A stretch of 64,000 bases of DNA from NCBI RefSeq assembly GCF_003030345.1, contig NZ_CP028158.1, positions 5,208,001 to 5,272,000 of the forward strand, written 5' to 3'. This DNA is from Plantactinospora sp. BC1 (GTDB lineage Bacteria; Actinomycetota; Actinomycetes; Mycobacteriales; Micromonosporaceae). Position numbers and translations under genes: made by a program. Shown here piece by piece: positions 55,747-64,000 of this stretch (position 1 is the stretch's first letter; each line of letters opens with the position of its first letter). The notes beneath the pieces were generated by a model, which saw nothing but the letters and a program-made list of their open reading frames with translations, made no database searches and was not told where the DNA came from.

Positions 55747-57447
55747 TCACGACGGTTCGCTGGTGTTGGTGCCGAGTGGCAGCGTCGGCCAGGCCGCGAG
55801 GTCGTGCAGCATCCGACGGTCGTGGGTGGCGACGACGACGGCGGCCGGGGTCTCCAGCAGGGCGGCGGTCAGCTCGTCGACCAGGGGCGCCGACAGGTGG
55901 TTGGTGGGTTCGTCGAGGATCAGCAGATCGGGTCGCCCGGCGAGCCGCAGCGCGAGGTTCAACCGGCGTTGCTGGCCCTGGGACATCCGGCCGACCGGGG
56001 TACGCAGGGCCGCCCGGTCGAGCAGGTTGGTCGCGGTCAGCGCCAGGTGATCCCGGTCGGGCAGTTGTCCCCGGGACCGGAGTTGGCCGACGTGCTGGTC
56101 GTACAGCTCGTGGGCGAGCGCGTTCGGCGGCCAGGCCGGCACCTCCTGCCCGAGGTACGCCACCCGGGCCCGCGCGAGGTGGCGGACCTCGCCGGACGAC
56201 GGTTCGAGAGCCTTGGCCAGTACCGCGAGCAGTGTCGACTTGCCCGCCCCGTTCGGCCCGGTCACCAGCAGCCGGTCCCCGCCGTCCAGGGTGAGCGTGA
56301 CACCCTGGCGCAGCCGCCCGGCCACGGTGACGTCGTGACAGCGCAGCAGCGGCGTCCCGGGGCGGGTGGGAAGGTCAGGCCAACGCAGGCGCAGCGGCGG
56401 CTCGGGCACGGTGAGCTGGTGGGCGTCCAGGTCCTCCTGCCGACGCCGGAGCGCCTGGACGACTCCCGGGGCCCGAGACTGGCGCTGGTGTTTGCCGTGC
56501 CCCTTCTCCGGACGCCAGCCGGTACTGAGGCGCTGCCGCGCCTCGCTCACCGCGTCGGCCAGTCGCTGGTGTTCGGCCCGTTGAGCCTCGTAGTCCCGCT
56601 CCCAGCGCTCGCGCTCGCGCCGACGCCCCTGCTGCCAACCTGGGTAGCCGCCGGCGAAGAGCCTCGGTCGGCCGTCGTCGCTCGGGTCGAGGTCCAGGAA
56701 CTCCACGGCCACGTCGTCGAGCAGGGCACGGTCGTGCGTGACCACCACCACCCCGCCCGGATGCTGGCGCAGCCGTACGGTGAGAAACGCCAGACTGTCG
56801 GCGTCGAGATGGTTGGTCGGCTCGTCCAGCAACAGCAGGTCGTACCGCGCCCCCAGCAGGCAGGCCAGGCGTACCCGGTAGCGCTGCCCGACCGAGAGCG
56901 TCGACAGCGGGCGGTCCCGGTCGGTGCAGGCGTCGAGCCCGGCCAACGCCACGTCGACGCGCCGCTCCGCGTCCCAGGCATCCAGCCGGGTGGCCGCGTC
57001 GAGTGCGGCGGCGTACGCCGAGTCGGCGCCCTCCCTCCCCTCGGCCAGCGCCGTCGCCGCGTCGTCCAGGGCCCGCAGGGCGCGCTGGGACTCCCGCATG
57101 GCGCCGAGCACGAGGGTGCCGACCGTCTCCCCGTCGCGCGCCTCCAGCGACTGCCGGGCGACACCGATCGTGCCGATCCGCTCCACCGTGCCCTGGTCGG
57201 GCGAGATCATCCCGGTCAGCACGTGCAGCAACGTCGTCTTGCCCCGCCCGTTCTCGCCGACGATGGCGAGACGGGAGCGGGCGGAGACGGTCACGCTCAC
57301 GTCGGAGAGTACGACCCGTCCGCCGAGTACGACCCGTACGCCGTCGGTGCGGATGTGCGCCCGGTCACCGGCCGGCAACCGGCCACCCCAGGCGAAATCG
57401 GACGGGATGGTCGAATCTGATGATGAGTGCAGGTCAAGATTGTTCAC
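55747..57447 (-). CDS. ABC-F family ATPase (antibiotic ribosomal-protection type)
   Basis: A 566-residue soluble protein with two ATP-binding cassettes and no membrane helix. First cassette: Walker [12 protein letters not shown] (near 65), signature [15 protein letters not shown], Walker [13 protein letters not shown] (near 210). A charged linker (about 265-335) carries the P-site tRNA-interaction region. Second cassette: [11 protein letters not shown] (near 400), [25 protein letters not shown] (near 500). Length and linker suit the actinobacterial ARE-type proteins (TlrC, LmrC group), which remove macrolides or lincosamides from ribosomes. It starts at a GTG with only a weak ribosome site. 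An upstream short ORF and hairpin suggest drug-induced attenuation. Confidence 0.88.
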   Translation of the reverse strand: MNNLDLHSSSDSTIPSDFAWGGRLPAGDRAHIRTDGVRVVLGGRVVLSDVSVTVSARSRLAIVGENGRGKTTLLHVLTGMISPDQGTVERIGTIGVARQSLEARDGETVGTLVLGAMRESQRALRALDDAATALAEGREGADSAYAAALDAATRLDAWDAERRVDVALAGLDACTDRDRPLSTLSVGQRYRVRLACLLGARYDLLLLDEPTNHLDADSLAFLTVRLRQHPGGVVVVTHDRALLDDVAVEFLDLDPSDDGRPRLFAGGYPGWQQGRRRERERWERDYEAQRAEHQRLADAVSEARQRLSTGWRPEKGHGKHQRQSRAPGVVQALRRRQEDLDAHQLTVPEPPLRLRWPDLPTRPGTPLLRCHDVTVAGRLRQGVTLTLDGGDRLLVTGPNGAGKSTLLAVLAKALEPSSGEVRHLARARVAYLGQEVPAWPPNALAHELYDQHVGQLRSRGQLPDRDHLALTATNLLDRAALRTPVGRMSQGQQRRLNLALRLAGRPDLLILDEPTNHLSAPLVDELTAALLETPAAVVVATHDRRMLHDLAAWPTLPLGTNTSEPS

Positions 57448-57472
57448 TGTCTGCTCTTCGGCTCGTCGTGGA

Positions 57473-57500
57473 GCCGGGCAGCACGAAGACGCCGCCCGGC
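57473..57500 (-). promoter_or_regulatory. Hairpin upstream of the ABC-F start
   Basis: GCCGGGC (57473-57479) pairs with GCCCGGC (57494-57500), with further inner pairs including G-U, about 26 bases before the GTG start. It could hide or expose the ribosome site or end transcription early. Confidence 0.45.
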
Positions 57501-57557
57501 AGGAACGCCAGGACGGCGGAACAGAGCTAGCTCACAGTCGCGTCAACCCTGCCGCCG

Positions 57558-57602
57558 TCAGCGGCGGGACCAGGGCCTCATCGCGGCGATGCTGGAATGC
57601 AT
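57558..57602 (-). CDS. Possible leader peptide of the ABC-F gene
   Basis: A 14-codon frame (MHSSIAAMRPWSRR) ends at a TGA inside the hairpin CCGCCG-CTGA-CGGCGG. An in-frame ATG four codons earlier would give 18 residues. Short upstream frames followed by hairpins control many antibiotic ABC-F genes. No strong ribosome site is seen. Confidence 0.35.
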   Translation of the reverse strand: MHSSIAAMRPWSRR

Positions 57603-57629
57603 GCCGACAACCATAGCGAACCAGATCGG

Positions 57630-57905
57630 TCACGGCCTACCTTGCCTGCTCGGCTGGAGGCGGAGGCGGGCACTGCGGCGGCCGGGTCGGCCACGACGAT
57701 GGCGACATCGAGGTTGGCCCCGGATCGAACCGGCCGTCGGCCGGTGGGTGCGCCGGTAGTAGGTGGCGGCCCGGTCCAGTTCGGGCGCCGAGATGTCCAG
57801 CAGGCACATGAGCCGGTTCAGGGTGCCGTCGACGACGTGTGCCGGGTTTTCGTACCCGTCCTTGGCCAAGTTGTGCAGCTCGCCAAGGGTGCCAGCATCG
57901 GGCAT
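57630..57905 (-). CDS. Hypothetical short ORF, possibly a gene remnant
   Basis: A 91-codon frame. The first 55 residues look protein-like (GTLGELHNLAKDGYENPAHV, LNRLMCLLDISAPELDRAAT), with lower GC than the surroundings. The last 35 residues are Arg-rich and read like a wrong frame. There is no ribosome site, so this may be the surviving end of a decayed gene. Confidence 0.3.
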   Translation of the reverse strand: MPDAGTLGELHNLAKDGYENPAHVVDGTLNRLMCLLDISAPELDRAATYYRRTHRPTAGSIRGQPRCRHRRGRPGRRSARLRLQPSRQGRP

Positions 57906-58000
57906 ACCGACCGGGGTACCAACAGATCGCCTGACATCGTCCCGAGCCCGCAGGATCCCCCGGGCTTACCTGTTCAGTCCTGCGGCTTCGACGGTGAGGG

Positions 58001-58369
58001 TCAGGCTTCGATCACCACTCTCATCAAGATCATGCCGGCCAGCCCGAGCGCGGCGGAGACGAGCGCGGCGACGAGCAGGCGACGGCCGAGCACGGGTTGG
58101 TTGCCGACCAGGTAGGTGGAGACGCCGAAGGCGCCACCGACGACACTCAACGCCATCGGAATCAGCGTCGTAGGCGTGACGTCGCCCGAAAAGATCAAGA
58201 ATCCGGAGACAACGGCGAAGAAGATCGCTGCGTTCGCGAGGGCGTTACGGAACAACCGGAAGGAACTCTCTCGCAGTGCCGCGACCTCTTGCTGATACCT
58301 CTCGCGCGGGCCCTGTCCTGGCCTGGAGGCTCGTCGCCATACGTTAGGCTGCGGTCGCCCCGGGCTCAT
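58001..58369 (-). CDS. Small membrane protein, function unknown
   Basis: A 122-residue protein. The basic first 45 residues include a short amphipathic helix (YQQEVAALRESSFRLFRNAL), followed by three or so membrane helices (about 48-65, 70-90 and 98-118: FFAVVSGFLIFSG, LIPMALSVVGGAFGVSTYLV, LLVAALVSAALGLAGMILM). No ribosome site is evident at the ATG chosen, and longer starts are in frame up to 58441. It has no recognisable family motif. Confidence 0.6.
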   Translation of the reverse strand: MSPGRPQPNVWRRASRPGQGPRERYQQEVAALRESSFRLFRNALANAAIFFAVVSGFLIFSGDVTPTTLIPMALSVVGGAFGVSTYLVGNQPVLGRRLLVAALVSAALGLAGMILMRVVIEA

Positions 58370-58653
58370 GTCAGGCACGATAGCAACGCCAGGCATTGCC
58401 GGTAGTCCTGGTCGGCCGGAGACCGTCACCGGGAAACGCACCGCCGCTTATTCCCGCATCGTGTGGCGTGGCTGCGCCCCGCTGAGCGAGCCTTGGCGGT
58501 CTCACCACGGGCCCCGATCGTCCTGGAGCCGCCCGGGGAGACCGGCGAGGCGTTCGGCGGCCTCGGCAAATCGGGTACGCGACACGTTCGGCGAGCCGAC
58601 CCGGCCGATGCTCGCCACGTCACCGCCGCCGCCGATCTCGCCCGGGAGCTGCG

Positions 58654-58893
58654 TCAACGCGCTGCCGAGCAGTCGCTCGACGTACTGGCCAGACTGAGGG
58701 CCTCCGCGCCGCAGCGGCGCGCCTGGCGCAGCTCCGGATGCACCGAGCCCTCTCCGGCCCGGTCGAGCAGCACGGCCGCCGCCGCGACTATCAGGTACGC
58801 CTCGCGCAGTTCGCCGCAGACCCGTTCCGCAGCCCACGCCGCAGCTTCCGCACCCGCCGGTGCGTCTGTCGTCGCCGCTTCCGGCACTGTCAC
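58654..58893 (-). CDS. Small helical protein, function unknown
   Basis: A 79-residue protein starting at GTG with an excellent ribosome site (GGAAGGAG, six bases upstream), which is the main reason for calling it. It is Ala-rich and helical (EAAAWAAERVCGELREAYLI, VAAAAVLLDRAGEG). There is no signal peptide. It is divergent from the membrane-protein/GntR pair and could share its control region. Confidence 0.55.
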   Translation of the reverse strand: MTVPEAATTDAPAGAEAAAWAAERVCGELREAYLIVAAAAVLLDRAGEGSVHPELRQARRCGAEALSLASTSSDCSAAR

Positions 58894-59041
58894 GCCGATC
58901 TCCTTCCGTAAGGGGCCTGCTGCTGGGCTCCGTCAATTCGGCCAGGACCCCTCGATGCGTCCGACGCCACCGCTGCGCTGTCCTGCGAGCCGGCATGGCA
59001 GGCAGCTAGCGCCCACCCCAGGCTTGACATTGTCGCACTCT

Positions 59042-59063
59042 TTGACTCAAGCTTCTGAGACAA
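59042..59063. promoter_or_regulatory. Inverted repeat in the divergent region, possible GntR operator
   Basis: TTGACTCA (59042-59049) and TGAGACAA (59056-59063) match as inverted arms at seven of eight positions around AGCTTC. A second small palindrome, GACATTGTC, lies at 59026-59034. Both sit just before the membrane-protein/GntR pair. Confidence 0.45.
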
Positions 59064-59088
59064 GACTTGCGACGTACGGAGGTGGGGC

Positions 59089-59883
59089 ATGCGACAGCCA
59101 GAGCAGACGGATCCGCAGCGGTGGCTGGCCGGCGTGTGGTTGGAGCGGCACGGCCTGGCCGACGTCGAGCCGACCCCGCTGCTTGCGGCGCGGCTGGCGG
59201 TGCGGCGGCGGGTCAGGGTCGCCGACAGCCTGCTACTGGCCGCGTTCATCGTCGGCGCGGCACTCACCCACGTGTCGGCGCTGCCGAGCGACGTCACCTC
59301 CTCCTGGCTGCCGACGCTGGTGCTGGTGGCGTTGGTGGTCGGCTTGCTGGTGGCGCAGTGGCTGCTCGGCTGGTGGGTGCGGCACGTCGACCGGCGGGCC
59401 GGCGCGCGACTGGCCCGGCGGGTCGCCCACCCGGTCCAGCTCGGCTGGTCGGCGGTGCTGGGTCGGTCGTACGCCGTCTTCACGGTCGCCAGCTTCACCG
59501 CCGCCCTACTGCTCGCGGTGAGCGTGCTGGCGGTTCCCGATCCTGGCCTGCGGCGCGGGGCGACCGTCGTCCTGATCGGTCTCACCGGCGCCGCCGTCGG
59601 CATCGTGTTGCAACTGCGCAACGTGCTGGCGAGCCCGGCCGTGGCCGACGACGAGGCATCGCTCACCGCCGACGTCATCATGCGGGTCGAGGACGCCCGC
59701 GCCCTCGTCACGCCCAGCCTGGTCTGGACGCTGCCGGCCATTTTCCTGTACGGAGAATCGTTCGGCTGGTGGAACGTCGCCTCGATCGGACTCGTGGTGG
59801 TGGGCGCCATCGCGTACTGCCTGATCCACTTCCGGAGCACGGGTGTCGGGACGGCGGCCCGGCGTGCCATGGTCACCGGATGA
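59089..59883 (+). CDS. Multi-spanning membrane protein coupled to a GntR regulator
   Basis: A 264-residue protein with GGAGGTGG upstream. Six hydrophobic segments are seen (about 45-65, 75-97, 125-145, 155-175, 215-232 and 235-252; for example WLPTLVLVALVVGLLVAQWL and GATVVLIGLTGAAVGIVLQL). The helix after the second segment is basic (RHVDRRAGARLARRVAHPVQ). There is no ATPase or substrate motif. Its stop overlaps the GntR ATG by four bases, so the two are co-translated; YtrA-type GntR genes usually accompany ABC transporter genes, but none is present here. Confidence 0.75.
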   Translation: MRQPEQTDPQRWLAGVWLERHGLADVEPTPLLAARLAVRRRVRVADSLLLAAFIVGAALTHVSALPSDVTSSWLPTLVLVALVVGLLVAQWLLGWWVRHVDRRAGARLARRVAHPVQLGWSAVLGRSYAVFTVASFTAALLLAVSVLAVPDPGLRRGATVVLIGLTGAAVGIVLQLRNVLASPAVADDEASLTADVIMRVEDARALVTPSLVWTLPAIFLYGESFGWWNVASIGLVVVGAIAYCLIHFRSTGVGTAARRAMVTG

Positions 59884-60245
59884 TCGTCATCGACGCGGGC
59901 TCGCCGACTCCGCCGTACGAACAGCTCCGGGCCCAGCTCGCGAGGCAGATCCAGGATCGCACGCTCGCCGTCGGTACGAGACTGCCGACGATCCGGCGGC
60001 TCGCGGCCGATCTCAGCCTCGCCGTGAACACCGTCGGTCGGGCCTACCGGGAGTTGGAAGAGGCCGGGCTGATCGAAACCCGTGGCCGGGCCGGTTCGTT
60101 CGTCTCGGCGGCCGGCGAGCAGACCCTCGAACAGGCCCGCCGCGCCGCCCACGACTACGCGGCGGTCATCACCAGGATTGGTATCGATCCCGCCGAGGCG
60201 GTCCGGATCGTCGAGGCGGCACTCGGCCGGGTCGCGACCCCCTGA
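59880..60245 (+). CDS. GntR family regulator, YtrA type
   Basis: A 121-residue regulator with an N-terminal winged helix (PPYEQLRAQLARQIQDRTLA, LPTIRRLAADLSLAVNTVGR, AYRELEEAGLIETRGRAGSF) and only a short C-terminal dimerisation tail, as in the YtrA subfamily. It lacks a ligand-binding domain. It is translated from an ATG that overlaps the previous stop, and probably represses the unit it belongs to through the dyad near 59042-59063. Confidence 0.88.
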   Translation: MIVIDAGSPTPPYEQLRAQLARQIQDRTLAVGTRLPTIRRLAADLSLAVNTVGRAYRELEEAGLIETRGRAGSFVSAAGEQTLEQARRAAHDYAAVITRIGIDPAEAVRIVEAALGRVATP

Positions 60246-60453
60246 GTCAGTCGAGCCCAGCGGCGACCGCAGCGCTCGTACGTGCCACGGCGGGCACGAG
60301 CGGTCGAGGTGACGGGTCCGGGGGCGGGTCGACGTACGCGCCCGCAGACCGTCGTCATCTGACAGATGTCTCGGCACCTCCGGTGCATCGACACTTCGAG
60401 CACGACCGCCCGGCAGCGCGCCGGGCGCGAACGCTCACGCACGGAGGCGCACC

Positions 60454-63400
60454 TTGCAGGCACATCCTCGAACCGGCCCACCAATATCCTCGGGGAGGCG
60501 CAGATCGGCTCGGAGGCTGTCTGTCCCGTTCCTGGTCCTGACCCTGGTCGCGACCGCAGCGGTCGTGTTGACACCGACCGCCCCGGCATACGCCAACGGC
60601 TACTACAACGACATCGAATCCGCGTCGGAGGCCAACCGGAACTGGATGTCCCGGGTACCGGACGACGCCAGCCTGGCCGACCTGTCGGTCCCCGGCACCC
60701 ACGACACCCTCGCGCTCTGCGGCCATTCGGCAAGCGGGAACGGCGACGACTGCGAGTTCATCTCCACCAGCGTCACCCAGACGCAGGAGCGCCTCGGCTA
60801 CAGCGCGGAAACGCTGGCCGTCCAACTGGAGGCGGGGATCCGGTCGATCGACATCCGGGTCCGGGTGGACAAGGGCGACGCCGGCCTGGCCTTCACCGTC
60901 CATCATGGCGTCTACTACCAGTACGCCAACTTCACCGACGTACTGACGAAGATCGAGACCTTCCTCGACGCCAACCCCGACGAGACGATCCTGCTGAACC
61001 TGAAGGCGGAGTGCACGGGCTCGGGCACGACACAGTGCTCCGACGCTGACGGGTACGGCAGCACCCTATGGCGGAGGAACGTCTTCGACTCGTATCTCAC
61101 CGGGCACTACTACACCGGCGACGGTGAGGAAACGCGTCAGGGCAAGTCCTGGCGGGACCTGTTCTGGGCGGATTCGGTCCACGAAAGCCGGAAGGCGACG
61201 ACGCCGACCCTCGGCGACGTACGCGGAAAGATCGTCCTGCTCGGGTTCCGCGGACCGCACGGTGGCATCTACGACGGCTACGGGATCGGCCAGCTCTACC
61301 CGGCCGGCGGCTCCTTCGACGACAACAAGTACGTCCAGGACCAGTACAACGTTCCCACGATCACCGACATCAACGACAAGTGGGAGACCGTCCGGGCTCA
61401 TCTCCGGAAGACCAACGGAGTGTGGGACGCCAACCGGGGCGAGCAGAGCAGCCACAACCACGAGCCCGGCTCGCTGTACCTGAACTTCACCAGCGGCACG
61501 GGTGGCACCTCGGCCCATCCCACCACCATCGCCGGTGGCACCCCGACCGCTACCGGAGTCAACCAGTTCCTGCTCCAGTGCCTGCACGGCAGCGAAGACC
61601 GCTGCCCGGAGTTCTATCCCGGCCGGTCCGGCAACTTCGGCGGGCGGTCCACGATGGACCGGCTCGGCATCGTGATGATGGACTTCCCCGGCGGCGGCCT
61701 GATCGACGAGATCGTCAGCAGGAATCCGACCGGCTCGTCGGTCTTTCCCAACCTCGGTGCCGGCGCCCCGACGGAGCTGCACCTCGGCGGGGACGACGGC
61801 GGCAGCCGGCCGGCGGTGCCCGGCGACCACGCGCAGTGCCGCCCGGACGGGATGACCCCGACCGCCGGCACCAACACCCCGTACTGCGACGTCTACCAGG
61901 GTGACGGCCGAGAGTGGCTCGGCCAGGGCCGCGAACGGCGGGTGATCGGCTACTTCAACGGCACCCGTACCGGTGCCGACGGCAAACCGCGCTATCTGGC
62001 CAACAACATACCGTGGTCCAGGCTGACCCACATCAACTACGCCTTCGCCTGGATCGAGGGGAACCGGATCTCGGTCGGTGCGGACGGTCCGGACAACCCG
62101 GCCACCGGGATGACCTGGGACGGGCCCGGTACCGAGATGGACGAGAGCCTGCCGTACCGGGGCCACTTCAACCTGCTGAGCACGTACAAGGACCTGCATC
62201 CCCGGGTGAAGACGCTGATCTCGGTGGGTGGCTGGGCGGAGAGCCGCGGCTTCTACCCGATGACCACTAACGCCGACGGCACCACCAACCAGGCCGGAAT
62301 CAACACGTTCGCGGACTCGGTGGTCGACTTCCTCCGCCGGTACGACTTCGACGGGGTCGACATCGACTTCGAGTATCCGACCGTGCTGGACGACACCGGG
62401 AACCCGAACGACTGGGCCGTCGCCCAACCGCGCCGGAAGGGACTGCCGGCGGCGTACACCGCGCTGATGAGGACGCTGCGGGAGCGGCTGGACCGGGCCG
62501 CGGCGGCGGACGGCGAGTACTACCTGCTGACCTCCGCCTCGTCGGCCTCCGGCTACCTGGTGCGTGGCATGGAGAACCACAAGGCGCTGCGCTACCAGGA
62601 CTACACCAACCTGATGGCCTACGACTATCACGGGTCGTGGAACGACGTGGTCGGCCCGAACGCCGCGCTCTACGACGACGGCAAGGACCCGGAGCTGGCC
62701 GAGCTGTACAACACCCCGGAGTACCAGAAGATCGGCTACTTCAACACCGACTGGGCGTTCCACTACCTTCGCGGCGCGATGCAGGCCGGACGGATCAACA
62801 TCGGGATTCCGTACTACACCCGGGGCTGGCGCGACGTCACCGGCGGCGAGAACGGCATGTGGGGGAAGTCGGTCGGTGCGGACTGCCAACCCGGGACCGG
62901 CCTGGTCCGGCCCTGCGGCAACGGCGCGGTCGGGGTCGACAACATCTGGCACGACCTCTCCGCCGAGGGCGAGGAGGTCGGCGCGGGGGTCAACCCGATG
63001 TGGCACGCCAAGAACCTGGAGCGCGACGTCACGCCCCGCTACACCAGGGCGGTCGGTCTGAGCCCGGAGACCGACCCCGACGACCGGCGTACCGGCACCT
63101 ACGACCGGCACTGGGACGAGGTGACCCGCACCGCCTGGCTGTGGAACTCGGAGAAGCGCACCTTCCTGTCCATCCAGGACATGCAGGGTCTCGACCAGAT
63201 CATCGACTACGTCGACCGCAGCGGCGCGGGCGGCGTGATGATGTGGGAACTCTCCGGCGACTACGACTGCCCGGACGAGGCTGACACCAGCGCCAGGAAC
63301 CCGTGCGTGATGGGCTACACCCTGACCAACCGGCTGCACGAACGGCTGCAGGATTTCGACGCGTACGACAACAGCCGCGGCGCCGGCAGCTCCGCGCAGC

Positions 63401-64000
63401 GCCCCGGCTCGGCGATCGACGTCACCGTCGACCTCGTGCAGTACCCGACCGAGACGGCGAAACTCTGGCCGTTGACGCCGACGGTCCGGATCACCAACAA
63501 CACCGGGGTGACGATCGGTGGTGGCAAGGAGAACGTCGTTTCCTTCGACCTGCCGACCTCCACGCCCGCGCTGATCAAGGACGGCGACTGGCAGACCGGC
63601 GAGCAGGGCGGCCGGTGGAAGGTCCAGGCCGGGCACACCGGGCCGAACGCCCGGACCGGACTCGCCGGTGACTTCCACCGGGTGAGCCTGGCGCTGGACT
63701 ACTGCCAGATCATCCCGGCCGGCAAGAGCCTGGACGTGCCGATCGTCTACTACATTCCGGCCACCGGACCGGTGAACACCACGGTCAAGCTCGGTGCCAC
63801 GACGTACGCCCCGGTGACCGAGCACAACCGGGGGGCCGGAAGGGTGAACCCGCCGGCCGGCGGCTGCTCGGCACCGGCCTGGGACGCGGCCAGGGTGTAC
63901 GACCCGGCGACGCAGTCGGTGGAGAACGTCACCGTGAAGTACAACGGCAACGTCTGGCGGGCCAAGTGGTGGACCCAGGGCAACGCGCCCGGCACCGGGT
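60454..64000 (+). CDS. Secreted PI-PLC / GH18 chitinase fusion (3' truncated by window)
   Basis: An exported enzyme of at least 1,182 residues. The TTG start has GGAGG six bases upstream and gives a long basic signal peptide with a hydrophobic core (SVPFLVLTLVATAAVVL), cut near AYAN (about 46). Residues 50-480 form a phosphatidylinositol-specific phospholipase C X domain with both catalytic His: PGTHDT (His-83) and VHHGVYY (His-150/151). Residues 495-960 form a GH18 chitinase: IGYFNGTR, LISVGGWAESRGF and FDGVDIDFEYP with Glu-640 as the catalytic acid, then MAYDYHGSW. A beta-sandwich domain (about 975-1110) and the start of a CBM5/12-type chitin-binding domain (from 1139, CSAPAWDAARVYDPATQSV) follow. 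The gap 60246-60453 holds only a GACA-GA-TGTC palindrome (60361-60370). Confidence 0.88.
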   Translation, partial: MQAHPRTGPPISSGRRRSARRLSVPFLVLTLVATAAVVLTPTAPAYANGYYNDIESASEANRNWMSRVPDDASLADLSVPGTHDTLALCGHSASGNGDDCEFISTSVTQTQERLGYSAETLAVQLEAGIRSIDIRVRVDKGDAGLAFTVHHGVYYQYANFTDVLTKIETFLDANPDETILLNLKAECTGSGTTQCSDADGYGSTLWRRNVFDSYLTGHYYTGDGEETRQGKSWRDLFWADSVHESRKATTPTLGDVRGKIVLLGFRGPHGGIYDGYGIGQLYPAGGSFDDNKYVQDQYNVPTITDINDKWETVRAHLRKTNGVWDANRGEQSSHNHEPGSLYLNFTSGTGGTSAHPTTIAGGTPTATGVNQFLLQCLHGSEDRCPEFYPGRSGNFGGRSTMDRLGIVMMDFPGGGLIDEIVSRNPTGSSVFPNLGAGAPTELHLGGDDGGSRPAVPGDHAQCRPDGMTPTAGTNTPYCDVYQGDGREWLGQGRERRVIGYFNGTRTGADGKPRYLANNIPWSRLTHINYAFAWIEGNRISVGADGPDNPATGMTWDGPGTEMDESLPYRGHFNLLSTYKDLHPRVKTLISVGGWAESRGFYPMTTNADGTTNQAGINTFADSVVDFLRRYDFDGVDIDFEYPTVLDDTGNPNDWAVAQPRRKGLPAAYTALMRTLRERLDRAAAADGEYYLLTSASSASGYLVRGMENHKALRYQDYTNLMAYDYHGSWNDVVGPNAALYDDGKDPELAELYNTPEYQKIGYFNTDWAFHYLRGAMQAGRINIGIPYYTRGWRDVTGGENGMWGKSVGADCQPGTGLVRPCGNGAVGVDNIWHDLSAEGEEVGAGVNPMWHAKNLERDVTPRYTRAVGLSPETDPDDRRTGTYDRHWDEVTRTAWLWNSEKRTFLSIQDMQGLDQIIDYVDRSGAGGVMMWELSGDYDCPDEADTSARNPCVMGYTLTNRLHERLQDFDAYDNSRGAGSSAQRPGSAIDVTVDLVQYPTETAKLWPLTPTVRITNNTGVTIGGGKENVVSFDLPTSTPALIKDGDWQTGEQGGRWKVQAGHTGPNARTGLAGDFHRVSLALDYCQIIPAGKSLDVPIVYYIPATGPVNTTVKLGATTYAPVTEHNRGAGRVNPPAGGCSAPAWDAARVYDPATQSVENVTVKYNGNVWRAKWWTQGNAPGTG

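Noticed and set aside
50692-57447. Antibiotic biosynthesis cluster around the VOC and ABC-F genes
   Set aside because: No polyketide, peptide or tailoring synthase genes are present; the genes lie in separate units with their own terminators.
61066-63825. Open frame of 919 codons on the - strand opposite the chitinase
   Set aside because: The + strand shows clear PI-PLC and GH18 motifs; the antisense product has none.

Overview
The window is about 73% G+C chromosomal DNA with the codon habits (GTG and TTG starts, four-base start/stop overlaps) and gene content of an actinomycete. The gene order argCJBDFRGH, pheST, SpoU-type methyltransferase, rplT-rpmI-infC, the Micromonospora-style carbohydrate enzymes and a repeat-like element between argG and argH suggest the family Micromonosporaceae (Micromonospora, Plantactinospora or a relative). 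That placement is inferred from sequence style only. I see no tRNA, rRNA, CRISPR array, transposase or prophage gene, so the window reads as stable chromosome with accessory patches.

Layout. 1-2.8 kb: the end of an FtsX-type permease, a TauE/SafE exporter and an anchored FKBP isomerase. 3.0-11.8 kb: a sugar-use block with a GH1 beta-glucosidase, two ABC permeases, a binding lipoprotein, a divergent ROK repressor and a large secreted beta-helix protein. Closely similar AT-rich dyads lie in front of both the transport genes and the secreted protein. 11.9-17.5 kb: a 3-methyladenine glycosylase, a MarR regulator coupled to a membrane protein, a small Cys-pair protein with a partner, an orphan DNA-binding-like protein preceded by a striking double dyad, and an epoxide hydrolase. 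17.6-26.3 kb: the complete arginine operon, read leftward from one promoter with two ARG-box-like sites. 26.5-30.7 kb: a lipoprotein, an MFS transporter and a coupled pair of unrecognised membrane protein and anchored solute-binding protein.

30.9-38.1 kb: the information-processing block pheT, pheS, SpoU methyltransferase, rplT, rpmI and infC. infC appears to start at a rare ATC codon behind a leader with a terminator-like hairpin. 38.2-42.6 kb: a DMT transporter, a YchJ-type protein, a MerR regulator with its 19-bp-spacer promoter, a DUF4037 protein, a nine-copy minisatellite and a lipoprotein. 42.8-47.1 kb: a LacI-type sensor fused to GGDEF and EAL, then a polysaccharide deacetylase with a CBM2. 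47.5-50.6 kb: a tight four-gene cassette (XRE regulator, ImmA/IrrE peptidase, MAB_1171c-type membrane protein, MpaB-type oxygenase). 50.7-57.6 kb: a VOC protein, a secreted PQQ-type propeller, a SAM methyltransferase, a secreted M15-like peptidase and an ABC-F protein with an upstream short ORF. 57.6-60.2 kb: small orphan genes and a membrane protein/GntR pair. 60.45 kb to the end: a partial secreted enzyme joining a PI-PLC domain to a GH18 chitinase.

The best candidates for something undescribed are the PI-PLC/chitinase fusion, the XRE/ImmA/MAB_1171c/MpaB cassette, the anchored binding-protein/membrane-protein pair, and the double dyad before the orphan gene at 14.8-15.5 kb. No searches were run; family names rest on motifs read in the translations.
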